From Unio delphinus (lineage: Eukaryota; Mollusca; Bivalvia; Unionida; Unionidae), in assembly GCA_029339505.1 (NCBI GenBank), contig JAQISU010000041.1, positions 5,141,001-5,205,000 of the forward strand: 64,000 nucleotides of DNA, written 5' to 3'. This document shows, in pieces, positions 1 to 12,015 of the stretch (within the stretch, counting starts at the first letter, position 1; each line of letters opens with the position of its first letter). A program made the translations under genes and the position numbers. The notes under the pieces were generated by a model. That model was given only the letters and a program-made list of their open reading frames with translations, was not told the DNA's origin and ran no database searches.

Positions 1-135
1 TGAAAAAGTCTCCCCCTTGGATATCGCTCAAAATGCGATGTGGTGTTTGAAGTGGTATACAAGGGACGTGGATACATGGATTAAGGGTGCTTATGCTGAA
101 AACCAGACGTAGAGAACTGTTAGCCGAAGGGACCA
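1..135 (-). mobile_element. DIRS-like retroelement fragment at window edge
   Basis: Read on the minus strand, this stretch resembles the start of the reverse-transcriptase region of the DIRS-like relic at 58.7-60.3 kb. The shared part is around 'agtctcc..cttggatatc' here and 60,212-60,260 there. The match is short and imperfect, and the element would continue off the left edge. I infer a second, older copy of the same family. Confidence 0.35.
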
Positions 136-147
136 GATTGTTCTTAT

Positions 148-350
148 AGGGTTTAACGCCATTTTCAGCACACGATAGGCTAAACATGGCGGCCAGTATT
201 ATTGGTGGAGGAAGAACCCGGGAAAACCCCCGGAAAGAACCACCGACCCACGAGAAGCTACTGGCAAGCTTTCTCACATAACTACATTAGCCGAATCTTA
301 GACTCGAACCCACGCAGGCAGAGGTGAGTCGGTAGTGATCCGTAATGGCT
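148..350 (-). mobile_element. tRNA-derived SINE, family 1, 5'-truncated
   Basis: On the minus strand it shows a B-box-like TGGGTTCGAGTC and the conserved core (AAGCTTGCCAGTAGCTTC, GGTCGGTGGTTCTTTCCG). It ends with the tail GGCGTTAAACC, matching the complete copies at 3.0, 4.1 and 14.5 kb. The tRNA-like 5' part with the A box is missing or diverged. The core resembles those of mollusc SINEs (the Meta-type domain), from memory. Confidence 0.8.
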
Positions 351-359
351 TGATGGCTT

Positions 360-2990
360 GTCAGTGTACATCATCCATCGGGACGTTAAACAGAAGGCAA
401 AATACAAAGAATGTGCTCTTAGCTTGAGACTAACTCCCATTCATGCTCTGATGTATTCTGAAGATAGCTATGCTCCGTCGGTTTGAAGTTAAAGTAAACA
501 AAAGTCCAACAACAAAGTCACGGTAACGATATTTCTCACTAATTGCGCAGCGTCAACAACATATACATAAATGTTCCTGACTGTCTACATTACGCGTAAA
601 AAGGAACTAAGGCAGAGTTATGAAGACGTACACAGAAGGTGCGACAAAATCCACTGTGAGGCAGTACTTGTAAGGAATAAGGCCAAGATTCCGCCCGTAC
701 AAGTAAATACATTAAAGCTGGCGCCTACTTAAGCCTTGGATAGAAACTCGCCAATATGTACCTGTTTGTAAAGGAATTACACATATGTAGGAGTTATATA
801 AGCACTAGAGACTGCACATATACAATATGCATAGAACAAACTGACGGTGAAGTCGCTTAAGCTCCACGTGCATGTGTGACGAGGACAAAGTGTGCCAACA
901 TGTAAAGGCAGAACATTGTCCTGATCAAAAGAGAGAAAAAGTATATATAGAAATACAGATGGAGTATACTTTCCTTAGAAGTGGATAATTCCGCAACTTG
1001 TAGTGCTATATCTTCCACGTAGCTTGTTGTATTGCGACGTCTCTCGTGACGAGAGCGTGCTTGACTTCTTGGCACGAGCGCAAGTAATAACTGGGATATT
1101 TTTTTGCTATGCCTTCAAGTCTTATATGTAAAGGTAGTTCACTCTTCCCGACCGCCAAATAGGTCGGTATACGACGTTTAGCTCCCTTTAGCTAAAAGTA
1201 TCTGGGAGGACTGGGTTTGTGCGGTAATAAAGAATACGTATGTCCTACATTATGCGGAGTTTTCATGTTCAATGCTCAAAAGAGTGCCAACTTCATAAGC
1301 TGTCAGAAACGGAACTAGATTGGTTGAAGATACTCACCTTCCATGATTGTTTGACCTGTGATGTGTTGTTTTCATCTTATCACTCGATCCAGCATTTGAC
1401 ATACTGGTATTTCTGATATCAGGTAGTGGGTTTCTGTGCAACAAAAATGTAAGACCTTTATTCGATACTTGATGTAATAAAAATCAGTCAGTCCAAATAT
1501 GTATACATTATTCATTAACACAAATAGACAATAGCTAGAATTATATTTAAGAAACTGAAAATCTGCACACACAAAACTAACGATCTTAGCACAATAAGCA
1601 GTTTTTTTTTCATTGCTAAGTTACAAATCTAGAAAATATGCTTTCAGCAAACTACTTCATAAAATTAAAGAGTATGACAAGTTTGTGGATGATTATGGTA
1701 TGCACCCTATGATCCAATGCCAAACGAAATAGAAAGAGAAACCTGGTATTGGAACATCTATAAAGCGGTTTCACCTACAACGACTTTATAATTATAACCA
1801 TTGACACAGAAATATGATGCAACAAATTGTAATGTACATTACCTTGTGTTGGGAAGATACACACTTCCTTCATCATGTCTCTGTGTATGTCTAGATGTCT
1901 TCATGTTTTTTGACCCTGATGTTGGTCTTTCGACAATCGTTTCATCTCTGGTGGAAAAAAAGCGACCACAAATCACGTTTATCCATTCTCGACTATCTCA
2001 CTACAGCAATACATGATCCCTTCTCTGTCACCTTGATTCATAAATCATCTCTAGAGTGAAACACTTTACAGCAAGAAGGTTTAGACAAGGTTTAATCAAA
2101 GATTGGCTTATATTTATACAAAAGTTGTTCAGGTTAGCATTTTATTTGATAGATCTTGATTCCGAAATTTTATTAACTCCAATTTGTCCTTTAGTTAAAG
2201 ATAATTTGTCCTTTGATTTGAAGATAATTTGTCCATTTAGTAACATAATCTATACATTTCTATATTTCTAGACCATATCACCAATCTTTATTTTAATTTA
2301 TTTCAAAAACCAACACACACACACAATAAGATGTTATAGTTTGATAACCATCGTGAATGCGAAACCAGGGAGAGTTCCTTTAAATGAAATTTGAATTTTT
2401 TAATCAGTAAAAGGTTGAATGGTAATGTAAATTACAGTCATCCAAAGTGTGTTTGTGTTTATCCACTAAATAGCTCGTCAAATTCATCTGCTAAAATGTC
2501 ATGTATTTCAGTCTCAGTGTTGGAAGGGTATTTCGTGGGTTTTTCACTGATGACTTTAGCATCAATGAGTTTTAAATTCCCTCATTTGAAACGTATCAGA
2601 TGTTATATTTTTGGACTTTATATCCTGATACCTTTTAAAGCTGTAGCCATTCATTTAAGAACTTAATGATATATACCTATTTTAAATGAACTATTTTTGT
2701 CAAAATTTCTTGACTATATAGCCACTTTTTGGAAGTTATTCCACATTCGAAAATTGTTAATTTCTTGTTGTATTATCTGACTACCATTTTCTCTGCTACA
2801 ATCCCATTTCGACTGACTCATAAGTGCAAAATGGTTAAATTTTTGTAGTGTTGTGTTTTGTAATGTTCAATTTGGTCAACAGACTCATTTGCATCACAGC
2901 ACTACATGTAACGTTCTTCTATTTATAATATTTGAATTTTTACATATGAATATGTCACTGTTACTGCCCTGTAAAATGATTTTTTAATAT
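360..2990. other. No gene recognised
   Basis: AT-rich sequence with only short open frames (71-91 codons at most). No splice-bounded exon, repeat array or known domain was recognised. Possible decayed coding sequence on the minus strand around 1.8-2.7 kb is too broken to name. Confidence 0.5.
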
Positions 2991-3008
2991 ACACCATTTA
3001 ACGTTTGT

Positions 3009-3257
3009 TGTTGTTGTTGTAGGGTTTAACGCTATTTTTAAGTACACAATAGGTTATACATGGCAGCCAGTATTACTGGTGGAAGAAAAACCCGGGAAAA
3101 GCCCCGGAAAGAACCACCGACCCACGAGAAGCTACTGGCAAGCTTTCTCACATAACTACATTAGCCGAATCTTAAACTCGAACCCACGCAGACAGGTGAG
3201 ATGTCAGTGATCAGTAACGGAAAGCGCTTTAGACCACTCGGCCACTCGGGGCCCCTC
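3009..3257 (-). mobile_element. tRNA-derived SINE, family 1, full length with TSD
   Basis: Read on the minus strand this is a complete copy: GGGGCCCCGAGTGGCCGAG head (A box), B box, conserved core, GCGTTAAACCC and a short (CAA)n tail. It is flanked by a 12-bp direct repeat TTTAACGTTTGT at 2997-3008 and 3258-3269, the expected target-site duplication. The head resembles tRNA-Leu (TGGCCGAGTGGTCTAAAGCG). Such elements use LINE machinery in trans. Confidence 0.92.
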
Positions 3258-3269
3258 TTTAACGTTTGT

Positions 3270-4080
3270 AGGTCATCAATTGTTTCATTTAATCTTATTT
3301 GTTCAAACTCGCACAAAAATGTGTTAGAATACTGAATCTAGTTTCATCAATGCTTTATATAATGCTTGCGAATTTTTGAGCAAACATATCATAGGTGACT
3401 TTTTAGGACATTTATTATCCAAAATTTGAAAACAGTACAAATTGGTATATTGAGATTATTTTATCGGAATAATGGCTTTATGCTAGATATTATAATATCT
3501 AACTCCATAATAAATTGTTTGATTTTTTCATACCTAGTTCTTTGAATTCTTGAGAAAACAGTTTTGATACGTTTCATGTATTTTTACAATATTATAATTT
3601 CATAGGGGCACCAGATATTAAATTAATCGTTAAACGTTTCCTATATTACGTAAACTTTTTTTCGTTATCTTTGAGCTTCAAACCTTCAATAGTCTGTAAA
3701 ATAACACCTTAATATTCTCTCCATTTAATATCTAACTTTAGTGTAGAGGCGACTAATATTGTCTAATTTTTAAATATTCTTCCATGAATTGAAGAAGTTA
3801 GCTTTTTGTACAATTATATGTATTTCAACATTATGGTCTTCATAAATCTCTTTAATCATTTTAAAGCTTTGTTTTGTCAGATCAATTGGGAATGTATTCT
3901 ATATTTTTTAACTTGACATTGATCTTATAAAATATTTGTCTTCTGTACCTTTTCTTGACTTATTTTGCCTGGAACATTCCTCTTAACGCATCTAGAATGC
4001 TGTTTCCATTGATTGTTTCTCCTATGTTTTTGGCCAAGTTTATTTGTGGAGACAACCATAAATTCTAAAAATTATTAGAC
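3270..4080. other. AT-rich, no gene recognised
   Basis: Very AT-rich. The minus strand has coding-like stretches near 3.75-4.06 kb interrupted by many stops, suggesting a dead element of unknown family. No domain could be assigned. Confidence 0.4.
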
Positions 4081-4082
4081 TA

Positions 4083-4305
4083 GGGGCCCTGAGTGGCCGA
4101 GTGGTCTAAAGCGCTCTCCGTTACGGATCACTGCCATCTCACCTCTGTCTGCGTGGGTTCGAGTCTCAGATTCGGACAATGTGGATATGTGAGAAAGCTT
4201 GCCAGCAGCTTTTCGTGGGTCGGTGGTTCTTTCCGGGGGGTTGCCCGGGTTCTTCCTTCACCATAAATAATAGCCGCCATGTATAGCTTATCGGTTGCTG
4301 AAACA
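4083..4305 (+). mobile_element. tRNA-derived SINE, family 1
   Basis: Plus-strand copy with the tRNA-Leu-like head (GGGGCCCTGAGTGGCCGAG), B box GGGTTCGAGTC and the core up to CGCCATGTATAGC. The tail has decayed (TTGCTGAAACACTTGA) and no target-site duplication is visible, so it is older than the copy at 14.5 kb. Confidence 0.9.
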
Positions 4306-4811
4306 CTTGACTTGTATTGACCCTTTTGTGTTGAAAACGTTTATAAGATAGCATTTACGTTTTTTTGAATTTTGATATTGTAGACACTACCACTAGACTT
4401 TCCATCCTTAATCAGCAGACTTTATTTTAAAAAAAAAACTTTTAATAAGTTAAAAAGTTCTGGGAGAACAGAAAAGGTTATATTTATGATTTTAACATAA
4501 TTCCACCTTAAAATTATATGAATTGATTAACTTAGTTACCAAAGTGAATAAATTAAGTCTTGAACATTGAAACATTAAACGCTGTTGTTTGAATTATCGA
4601 TATCATATATAGACATTAAAAATGCATTGTACGATTAAATGTAGCGTGATATATTTATCGATATATTAAATCCATAGTTCATATAGTAAATCATGCACAT
4701 TTTAATCTTACAACAATAAACAGGTCAAATGTTCCAATGTTTAATATTTAATAATCTTACAATGTATACGACATTCTTATAATTCATTCATACTTATACT
4801 TTTCCTTGTTG

Positions 4812-4813
<2 letters not shown>

Positions 4814-4897
<84 letters not shown>
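4814..4897. repeat. (TA)n microsatellite
   Basis: About 84 bp of uninterrupted TA dinucleotide. Confidence 0.97.
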
Positions 4898-4898
<1 letters not shown>

Positions 4899-4899
4899 T

Positions 4900-6830
4900 T
4901 TTTTTTATTACTAGTCTATTAAGCAAGGTCTGTCTATAATTCATCGTTACCTATATAAAACTGTTTACATGCGTGTGCGCTTTTAAAATTGTTTTATTTT
5001 GCAAAGTTTAGACTTTTCAAGATATAAAGTAATGGGTTGCATTTGTGACGTTGCTCGCTTCGTAAGCAGATAGTGTAAACCAAGCGCATTATTTTTTTCT
5101 TCTTCTGTTTTTTAAAAGTTTATTGTTTATTTATGGATATTACCTGATCTGATTAATGAATGTATCCCTCTATATGGTCTAATTAACTAAAATCCTAATT
5201 TTAAAGACTAATGTTTATTTTATGTATGCAATTAGATGATTTAGCAATTAGGTCGTGATCAGTTATGAAAAAACAACACAATTAATATTTATTCTTGAAT
5301 TAATATATTAACACTAGAGATTGGAGCTGAATATAAATAATGTAGTGTGGTACAAAAGTGAAAGTATGTTATATGGACAATTTGAATAACATTTAAATAT
5401 TAGCTAAACCCTTTGCTGATAAGGGGAATTTAGCATCAGTCCTTCGTTTGACATTTCCGGTTGTACCCATATTGTTTTAAAAGTAACATTAAATTTCCAT
5501 CTGTACCAAAATTGTTAATGCCACTATGATATCAGAAGAATGGTAATGTTAAAATATGTTAAAAAAAAGGACAACACTCTACTAGGGAGTAAAAATTAAT
5601 TAAACATGAGGGTTAGTGACACTGGCATATGTAACCTAGTCATTTTAATATTTGAATTAGTAGCTGAGGACAACCATTGTAAGTAACATACTCGAATAAT
5701 ATACAAGAATAGAAGCGCCAATACAAACAGCAATAATAAGTACATTCAATTCACGGGCAAAATATATTGACGTCTTGTGTGTTCCAGGTAGCAATTGATT
5801 AATCAATACTCCTTAAAATCAATACAATGCCAGGTGTGTTCCAGGTAGCAGTTTACTAATCAATACTCCTTAAAATCGACACAACGTCTGGTAAAAATTA
5901 TATCATTCATTACATGTTTTGTATTTGTTCAATATAGCTAAATTTATAGCTGACAATGACTTCCTGGTGTTTTTTTTTTTAACTATAGTATCGTGTGATG
6001 GATAGTGCATAGACTTTTGAAGAAGAAAACAAATATTGGAGGTGGGCCAGAACGTATATGGCATAAACTACACCAAATGAGATAAGTACGTTTGACTAAA
6101 TAACCTTTGTTACATGGAAAAGAATTAGGAAGCAGCTTAAATTATTTTCCATGAAATAAAATGTAGCTTTTAGGATTCAATAAACCAATTTATTATGCAA
6201 AATTATGTCCGCAAAAATTAGCACACGCTTTATTCGGGGAACAACCTTTTATAGTATTTTTTTAAGAATAGTGGTAAAGGCATATGTAATTTCATGTGCA
6301 TACAATTTATGAGAAGTCATTTTGCTTTACTCGCATTACTCATCACTCACTATAAATGCAGTGTCAAACTTTCTCATCATAAGTTATGTCTTTATTGATT
6401 GTATTGGTCTTGCCGTCTATGTTATTAAATTTACCTGCTGGTCACAGGTGGTAGGATGCTATAGGGACTGAATGACGCCCTGCTGGAGATTGATAAGCTG
6501 CTGGATGGACGTTGAAGCGGCGACTTGCCTCTTAATTGTGACGTGCTGCATATGCAATGAATAAATGATACGAAACTCTGATATGGATGATATGCATATA
6601 TTGTGTGTCGTATATTACCTTTATCGTTAGAACAAATAATAATAAAAGTTAGCACTCCAAGCGACTTTACTGGAAGTTTTAAAAATTAAAGACATAGTCG
6701 AACAAACTATTGGAGGAATTATATTTTATAACATTGCATTTACTTCTCAATAATTTAATTTAATCATGAATATATATAACATGATTTTTAAATGGCACAA
6801 TGTTGTTTTTTCTTTTTAGTCATATCATTA
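4900..6830. other. AT-rich intergenic, no gene recognised
   Basis: No open frame above 75 codons and no domain recognised. It contains one short tandem duplication, listed separately at 5777. Confidence 0.5.
5777..5886. repeat. Two-copy tandem repeat, unit about 57 bp
   Basis: The unit begins TGTGTTCCAGGTAGCA and ends CTCCTTAAAATC, and occurs at about 5777 and 5834 with a few differences. Confidence 0.8.
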
Positions 6831-6837
6831 TATATGT

Positions 6838-6913
6838 TGTAAAACGCTTAGAGCGTCTAAAGATTAGGCATTGTACAAAGTCTTCATTATTATTATTATT
6901 ATTATTATTATAA
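6838..6913 (+). mobile_element. LINE 3' tail, 5'-truncated
   Basis: The motif AAACGCTTAGAGCGTCTAAA..ACAAAGTCTTC followed by (ATT)n is the same 3' end as the full-length LINE at 50 kb. There the minus strand reads AAAGCGCATAGAGCTTCGAA..ACAAAGTCCTC followed by (ATT)n. It is therefore a plus-strand copy that keeps only the 3' end. How far it extends 5' is unclear. Confidence 0.7.
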
Positions 6914-7009
6914 AAAGAAAGGTTTACGCAATAAAGCTTTCTTTACAGAATTAGTCAAATATAACATGTGGTTAAAAAAACATAAGATGAAATCTTATGT
7001 ATGATTTAA

Positions 7010-7330
7010 AGTATGCATAACACAATATATAAAGTATACATAACACAATATATAAAGTATACATAACACAATATATAAAGTATACATAACACAATATATA
7101 AAGTATACATAACACAATATATAAAGTATACATAACACAATATATAAAGTATACATAACACAATATATAAAGTATACATAACACAATATATAAAGTATAC
7201 ATAACACAATATATAAAGTATACAGAACACAATATATAAAGTATGCATAACACAATATATAAAGTATACATAACACAATATATAAAGTATACATAACAGA
7301 ATATATAAAGTATACATAACACAATATATT
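7010..7330. repeat. 23-bp satellite array, about 14 units
   Basis: The unit is GTATACATAACACAATATATAAA, nearly identical across about 14 copies, with single-base variants such as GTATGCATAAC at both ends. Because 23 is not a multiple of three and the unit lacks stops on the minus strand, all three minus frames stay open. Those open frames are artefacts. Confidence 0.97.
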
Positions 7331-7449
7331 TCTATACACGTGAAAGTTTACCTGCTATTTAATTGTCGTTTGTCCTTTATGTACCTGATAACATTATTTA
7401 AATTGCTGAAACAACAAACTCTACCTTCATAATCTCTGAATTTTGTTTT

Positions 7450-8651
7450 CAACTTACCAATGAAAGCAATGGGTTGTGGTGACTAAACTACAATAATCGG
7501 AGAAGGAGCTGAACTAATGAAAACTTCAAAGTGTTGCAATGCAAATATCAAAGCCAAACATTAATTTATTAGATAAATAGAACACATGATGACCAGCACC
7601 ATGTTCATATTGAATCACTTGCATCAACAGTTTAAATGATTTGCTGGAATTTGTAGCAGTAAGAACTGGAGAACTCTTCAATACAGCCTTAAACTAATCA
7701 AAATCCTCCTGACATTAATCAGAGCAATGAATCTGTTTCCTTGCTCAATGCATTTGTCAGGGCTTAAGCAATATTTGAAAACTTGGAACAAAATTTCCTC
7801 TAATATCCAGCCATACCCAAAAATCGCATCCGTTGCTTTTTACTGAAAGACACAAGGAATTCAGGCATAGCCTTGTTCTTATCATCTATAGGTTTAACTT
7901 GTCCATGTCCCAAAATATGTCTTAGAAATCTTACACAAGCACGGAAAACCCCACTTTGGAGAAATTAATTGTCAGTGAGTCTCTCAAAAAATTTCCGAAT
8001 GGTCGCTAATTCTTTTTAGAACAGACGTATTCATGTTCATTAAACGTTGTAAAGTACTTGGCGATCCCTTCATCCCTTCATCCCAAACGACATCACTTTA
8101 TATTGATAACATCCATCGGAAGTCACGAATGTTAAAATTTCCTTTGCCCTTTCAATCAGTGGAATTTGCTAAAATCCTTTCAGAAAATCAAATTTGGTGA
8201 CATACTTTGCATTGCCAGATTTATCAATTCTCATCGATTCTTGGTAATTGAAATGAATCTGTCTTAGTCACATAATATAATCAGTGTACATGCGGAAAGT
8301 ATTATCTGGTTTCGGAAGAAGTATGCCTAATGACCCTGTCACTTTTCCTTGGCTCTATGAAATCATTTTGCAGCAAATACTTAATTTCTTTTTTCAAGCA
8401 ATCCTTTTTGAGAGGGTTCGTCCTGTACTGGTGTTGTTTCACATGTGTGGAATTTACAATTTCAATGTTATGGTAGATTTAGTTGGTTCTTGTAGAACAT
8501 CTAGAAATAAGTGCTCATATTCAAGTAATACCTGTTTTAGTTCACTCCGTTTTTGCTTTTGCAACTGTAAAGGTTTCTGGTTCATATTATTCCGAAGATT
8601 TGTTACTTCATAATCAGCAGAGTCCGATTGCATACATCTCTTATATTCCAA
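7450..8651 (-). pseudogene. Gypsy reverse transcriptase and RNase H, broken
   Basis: The N-terminal part (8651-8454) reads through an ELKQVLLEYEHLF segment typical of the stretch just before Gypsy RT. Further on, in shifted frames, are RT-like segments (a LPRID-like motif, then GMKGSPSTLQRLMN at about 8.07-8.03 kb) and degraded RNase H near 7.6 kb. Multiple stops and frameshifts are visible. It lies downstream of the integrase of the same element, separated by the nested LINE. Confidence 0.75.
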
Positions 8652-8779
8652 CTGTGTGGGACAGGTATAGCTAAATTAATTGCATGATTAAAATGGCTAT
8701 CTCTCTCAACATAATCATTTATGTGGCAAAGTGGTTATCATTTTCGCCTTACAGGAGTATTTGTGGTAAATTTTAAATC

Positions 8780-9585
8780 ATTTGTGTTGTTCGTCCGTCG
8801 ATTCGACGAGGACCTCTCTAGTTATCCGAGGGTTGAAGGGGTTGGTTCTTTTCTGTGTGTGCACAGGTGGCTGGTGAGGCCAGCCCTTGCACGGAATGTT
8901 CGTTTGGAAAAGGGACAGGGCATGAGTGGGACATTTCCAGGAGGGTTGATGGCACGTGCTTTTTTGGCTTTCCTCTTCAGCTTTGAAGCTGCTTTCCTGC
9001 TAGATTCGCAGAAATTGTAGCCTTTGTGCACAGAGGAACGCCAAATGACTCGATCGCTTCCTGTTTGCTCTCAGGAATCAGGATTTATGTTGAAAGCTTT
9101 CAATGCATCTTTGAGATTGTCTTTGAAGAAGCTTTTATTCTGACCTCCGTGGGATCGCTGTCCTTGCCGTAGCCGTTGGTCTGGTATGCGTAAAATATGT
9201 CCCACCTAGCGTAGCTGACACTGCATCAGGATGGATGCTGGGTAGACCTGCTTGGGCGAGTACCTCAGTGTCTTGAACCATGACCTGCCGCATGATGTTG
9301 AGGATGTTCCTGAGACTTGTAGTGTGAAAGTGATTCAGCTTTCTGGCGTGGTGTTGGTACACCGTCCATGTTTTTCATTCACAGAGTAGTGTAGGGATTA
9401 CTACTGTCTTGTAGACCTTTAGTTTGTTCTGGATTCTGATTCCTTTTAATTCCAGATATGTTGGCATACAATCTGCCGATAGTTGTGCTGGCTCTGGCAA
9501 TGCGACGGTTCACCTCGTCGTCAATAGTGATGCTCTTGACAGTGTGCTGCCAAGGTAGGTGACGCGCTTTCCAGGGGCTGGCTGA
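8780..9585 (-). mobile_element. Nested non-LTR retrotransposon 3' fragment
   Basis: The minus strand reads the C-terminal part of a LINE polymerase: IARASTTIGRLYANI, a KLNHFHTTSLRNILNI segment and AQAGLPSIHPDA. It ends with a zinc-finger-like tail, CPFSKRTFRARAGLTSHLCTH at 8.93-8.86 kb, whose second cysteine is now serine. This C-terminal organisation is familiar from invertebrate LINEs; I do not assign a clade. It interrupts the Gmr1-like element between its integrase (ending about 9.6 kb) and RT (starting about 8.65 kb), so it inserted later. It is itself truncated and frameshifted. Confidence 0.75.
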
Positions 9586-9599
9586 TACATTTATTTTAT

Positions 9600-10135
9600 T
9601 TTCAACTGTACAAAGATTATACTACTTGGATGATTCTGTAATACGGGCAGGAGAGCCAGAACTCTATCACCAGGCTCAATACTCCTTTCCATTATTATCA
9701 TACCTTAATTTCACTTTTGACTGAGTGCAGATTACTTCTTGCAACCTCACAAGCCTTCTACAACTTGTATTTAAAATTGGAAACATAATCGAGAAGATTT
9801 ATTTCAGTTTCTTCATTAGAAAGAAGTTTCTCTTTTAACAACTTTAATGATCCACGCACAGTATGCCTTAAAACTAGTTCTAAGGGACTGAATCCTAAAG
9901 ATTCTGGAACTGATTCCCTGACACCAAATAATAGTAAATGAATGCCTTCAACCCAATCTTTACCTGTATTGAAACAATATGGCCGAATCATAGTTTGCAA
10001 AGTTTGATGAAATATTTCTAAAGCCTCTTGGCTCTCAGGGTGAGAGGCTGAAGATCTGAATTGTTGGATGAATAATTCGTACATAACATTTTGGAATATT
10101 CCAGACATAAAATATAACTCTTGATCAGATTGGAC
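9600..10135 (-). pseudogene. Gmr1-like integrase core and C-terminal domain
   Basis: An open stretch of 116 codons (10108-9758) begins MSGIFQNVMYEL and contains HPESQEALEIFHQT, the segment with the catalytic Glu of the DDE triad. SLGFSPLELVLRHTVRG follows. Just upstream VQSDQE keeps the second Asp. Downstream near 9.66 kb a PGDRVLALLPV motif marks the post-core domain. The first catalytic Asp region (about 10.3 kb) is scrambled by frameshifts, so the enzyme is dead. Confidence 0.85.
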
Positions 10136-10389
10136 TAATTTGCGAAAGCCAAACTGAGTTTAAAAAATATTATGAAAGCTTTTACAATTGTTTAAGTTTT
10201 AATATTCCTCAAAGAAATTTCTCTGGAAATCTTGTTGACTCACAAATTACGGTCAACAAGTATTGGGGACCTGACTTGGTCTAAGGTATGGGACCAAGAC
10301 AATTTACCATTGTTCTGCTAAATGGTTCGTTAAATGCAGGAACAGGTTGCAGATGAGCCTTAGGTATCTTTTAATTGGGTTCTCCTACC

Positions 10390-11198
10390 ATTTAACAAGT
10401 ATGACAAGATGTGCATTATTTACAAACATCACTTTCAATTTGTGGCCAATAACAGTGAGTCAAGATTTTGTGATAAGTCCTATTCATCCCTAAATCACCA
10501 ACAAAAGGAGTTTCATGGGCCAGATTAAGTATTTCCTGTCTGTACGATTTTGAAACTACAATTTGATAGTACACTGACCACTCGTCACCTGCAGGTACCT
10601 CGGGTGGTCTCCATTTGTTCATAAGAATCCTTTTAAATGAAATAACAAGCCGATACTTATGTGGTTTCAATTTCAGTAAAGGCTCTTTGAAAGCAGCAGT
10701 AGATCTCAGAATATATTTCCTGTTCTTCGACAAGTGGTTATATTTTTCCCCCTGATTAGTATAAAAAGAATGAGTTGTTAAAAGAGTAAAACTGTGATAA
10801 ATAATATTTGATTGACGCAAACAAAGTGTGAAAGTGGCCTCATCAAAAGTCTGACCAATACATGTATAAGCTAAATGAATACTTTCCTGATCAACACCAT
10901 TCTCAAGAACATGCTTTGCCATCGCTCTAATGACTGCACAAGCTGGGTATATATCAGGGAAATCTTTTTCAACAGGATTGACTTTCTGATTCAAACAAGG
11001 CTTGTCAGTTACAAGTGAATTAGCCACACACTTTTCTCCAGCAAGATCATTGCGTAGTAATAAACTGATGCCACAATGGCTAAAGACTTCGCTGTTCCGG
11101 GTGTCACAGGTCATGGGACTAAGCCTGATACAAATGTACACAATAAAGAGGAACATTAACAAAGCTGCACTCTTCTCTCTGAATAAGATCACTCTCAT
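10390..11198 (-). pseudogene. Gmr1-like protease and integrase zinc domain
   Basis: A 260-codon open stretch (11198-10416). Its N-terminal part has HCGISLLLRNDLAGEKCVAN, similar to the segment after the aspartic protease in this group. The C-terminal part has NKWRPPEVPAGDEWSVYYQI, then LAHETPF and YHKILTHCYWP, the two histidines of the H2C2 zinc domain. The two cysteines (CTSCHTC) follow directly, after an in-frame stop at about 10.41 kb. Going straight from protease to integrase, with no RT between, is direct evidence for the unusual gene order. Confidence 0.85.
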
Positions 11199-11434
11199 TT
11201 AAAGAAGTTTTTTCCGAAAAAGACAAAGTACCTGATTAAAAAGTCTGAGAAGCTCTGTGTCCCTTAAAATTTTACTTGAGATAGCACTGACCGAAGCACC
11301 AATGAGTGATATAGAACCTTTCGACATGAATGGTTCATCCTTCACCATAATAACATCAAACTAGAGTTTATGAGACACAAAAAATGCATTGCTTTCAATA
11401 CATGATCATGACCTCTTAAAAAAAGAGCAGTTGG

Positions 11435-11530
11435 AATAGGCCTGTCTTGAGTATGATGCTTTTTTTCAATTTGTAGCAATCAGAAATAATGTGTCCGTTC
11501 TTCTTGAAATAGGTACAAGTAGGAAGAGAT
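11435..11530 (-). pseudogene. Gag zinc knuckle remnant
   Basis: The minus strand reads TCTYFKKNGHIISDCYKLKK, a CCHC nucleocapsid knuckle whose second cysteine has become phenylalanine. A related knuckle sits at 30.53 kb in the plus-strand relic. Confidence 0.7.
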
Positions 11531-11629
11531 AAGGATTTCTGATCAACCTTATCAGAAAAATATATTCCTAAAAGATGTGTCAGATTGAAAATTAGAAAGG
11601 ATCGTTATAGGCTGAAACAGCTTTTAATA

Positions 11630-12015
11630 GAAAATTGCTGAGTGGAAGACATACGTACAAAAAAAATGTTATGAGCTAAGGAATACTCGTCAGCAGTCCA
11701 CGGTTTCGATCTTCTTGAGCTCCTCAAGTATTACGAGATTCTATGAGATTTTCGTAATCTTGATCAATTTTCTTGGCTAGGCGCCACTTATCAAATTGCT
11801 GCTCTTTTCTACTGCAAATTCGACATGAGCTTGTCCAGCTTCTTGTTATAGTTCCTGATTTTTTTTACGCTAAGCCTTGGGGACTAACTCATAGCCCTTT
11901 AAAATTAATTCCTTTACTAGATCACAGCCAGCACTCTGCTGTACGTACAGGGAAGCATAAGTGTCTCGGGCTTTGCCAAAAGTTCACTCTGTATAAATAT
12001 GCTAATTTTCAGCAT
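11630..12015 (-). pseudogene. Gag remnant of Gmr1-like element
   Basis: The minus strand contains LILKGYELVPKAYRKKFRNY and, in shifted frames, a QAHVEF segment. These match the Gag remnant at 30.06-30.2 kb (ILKGYEFVPEAYW, GQSYVEFERARR). It is broken by stops and frameshifts. The match between the two relics shows one family in both orientations. Confidence 0.7.

Noticed and set aside
6972..7339. Three overlapping minus-strand open frames of 103-116 codons
   Set aside because: All are translations of the 23-bp satellite; the unit lacks stops in every minus frame, so the frames are artefacts.
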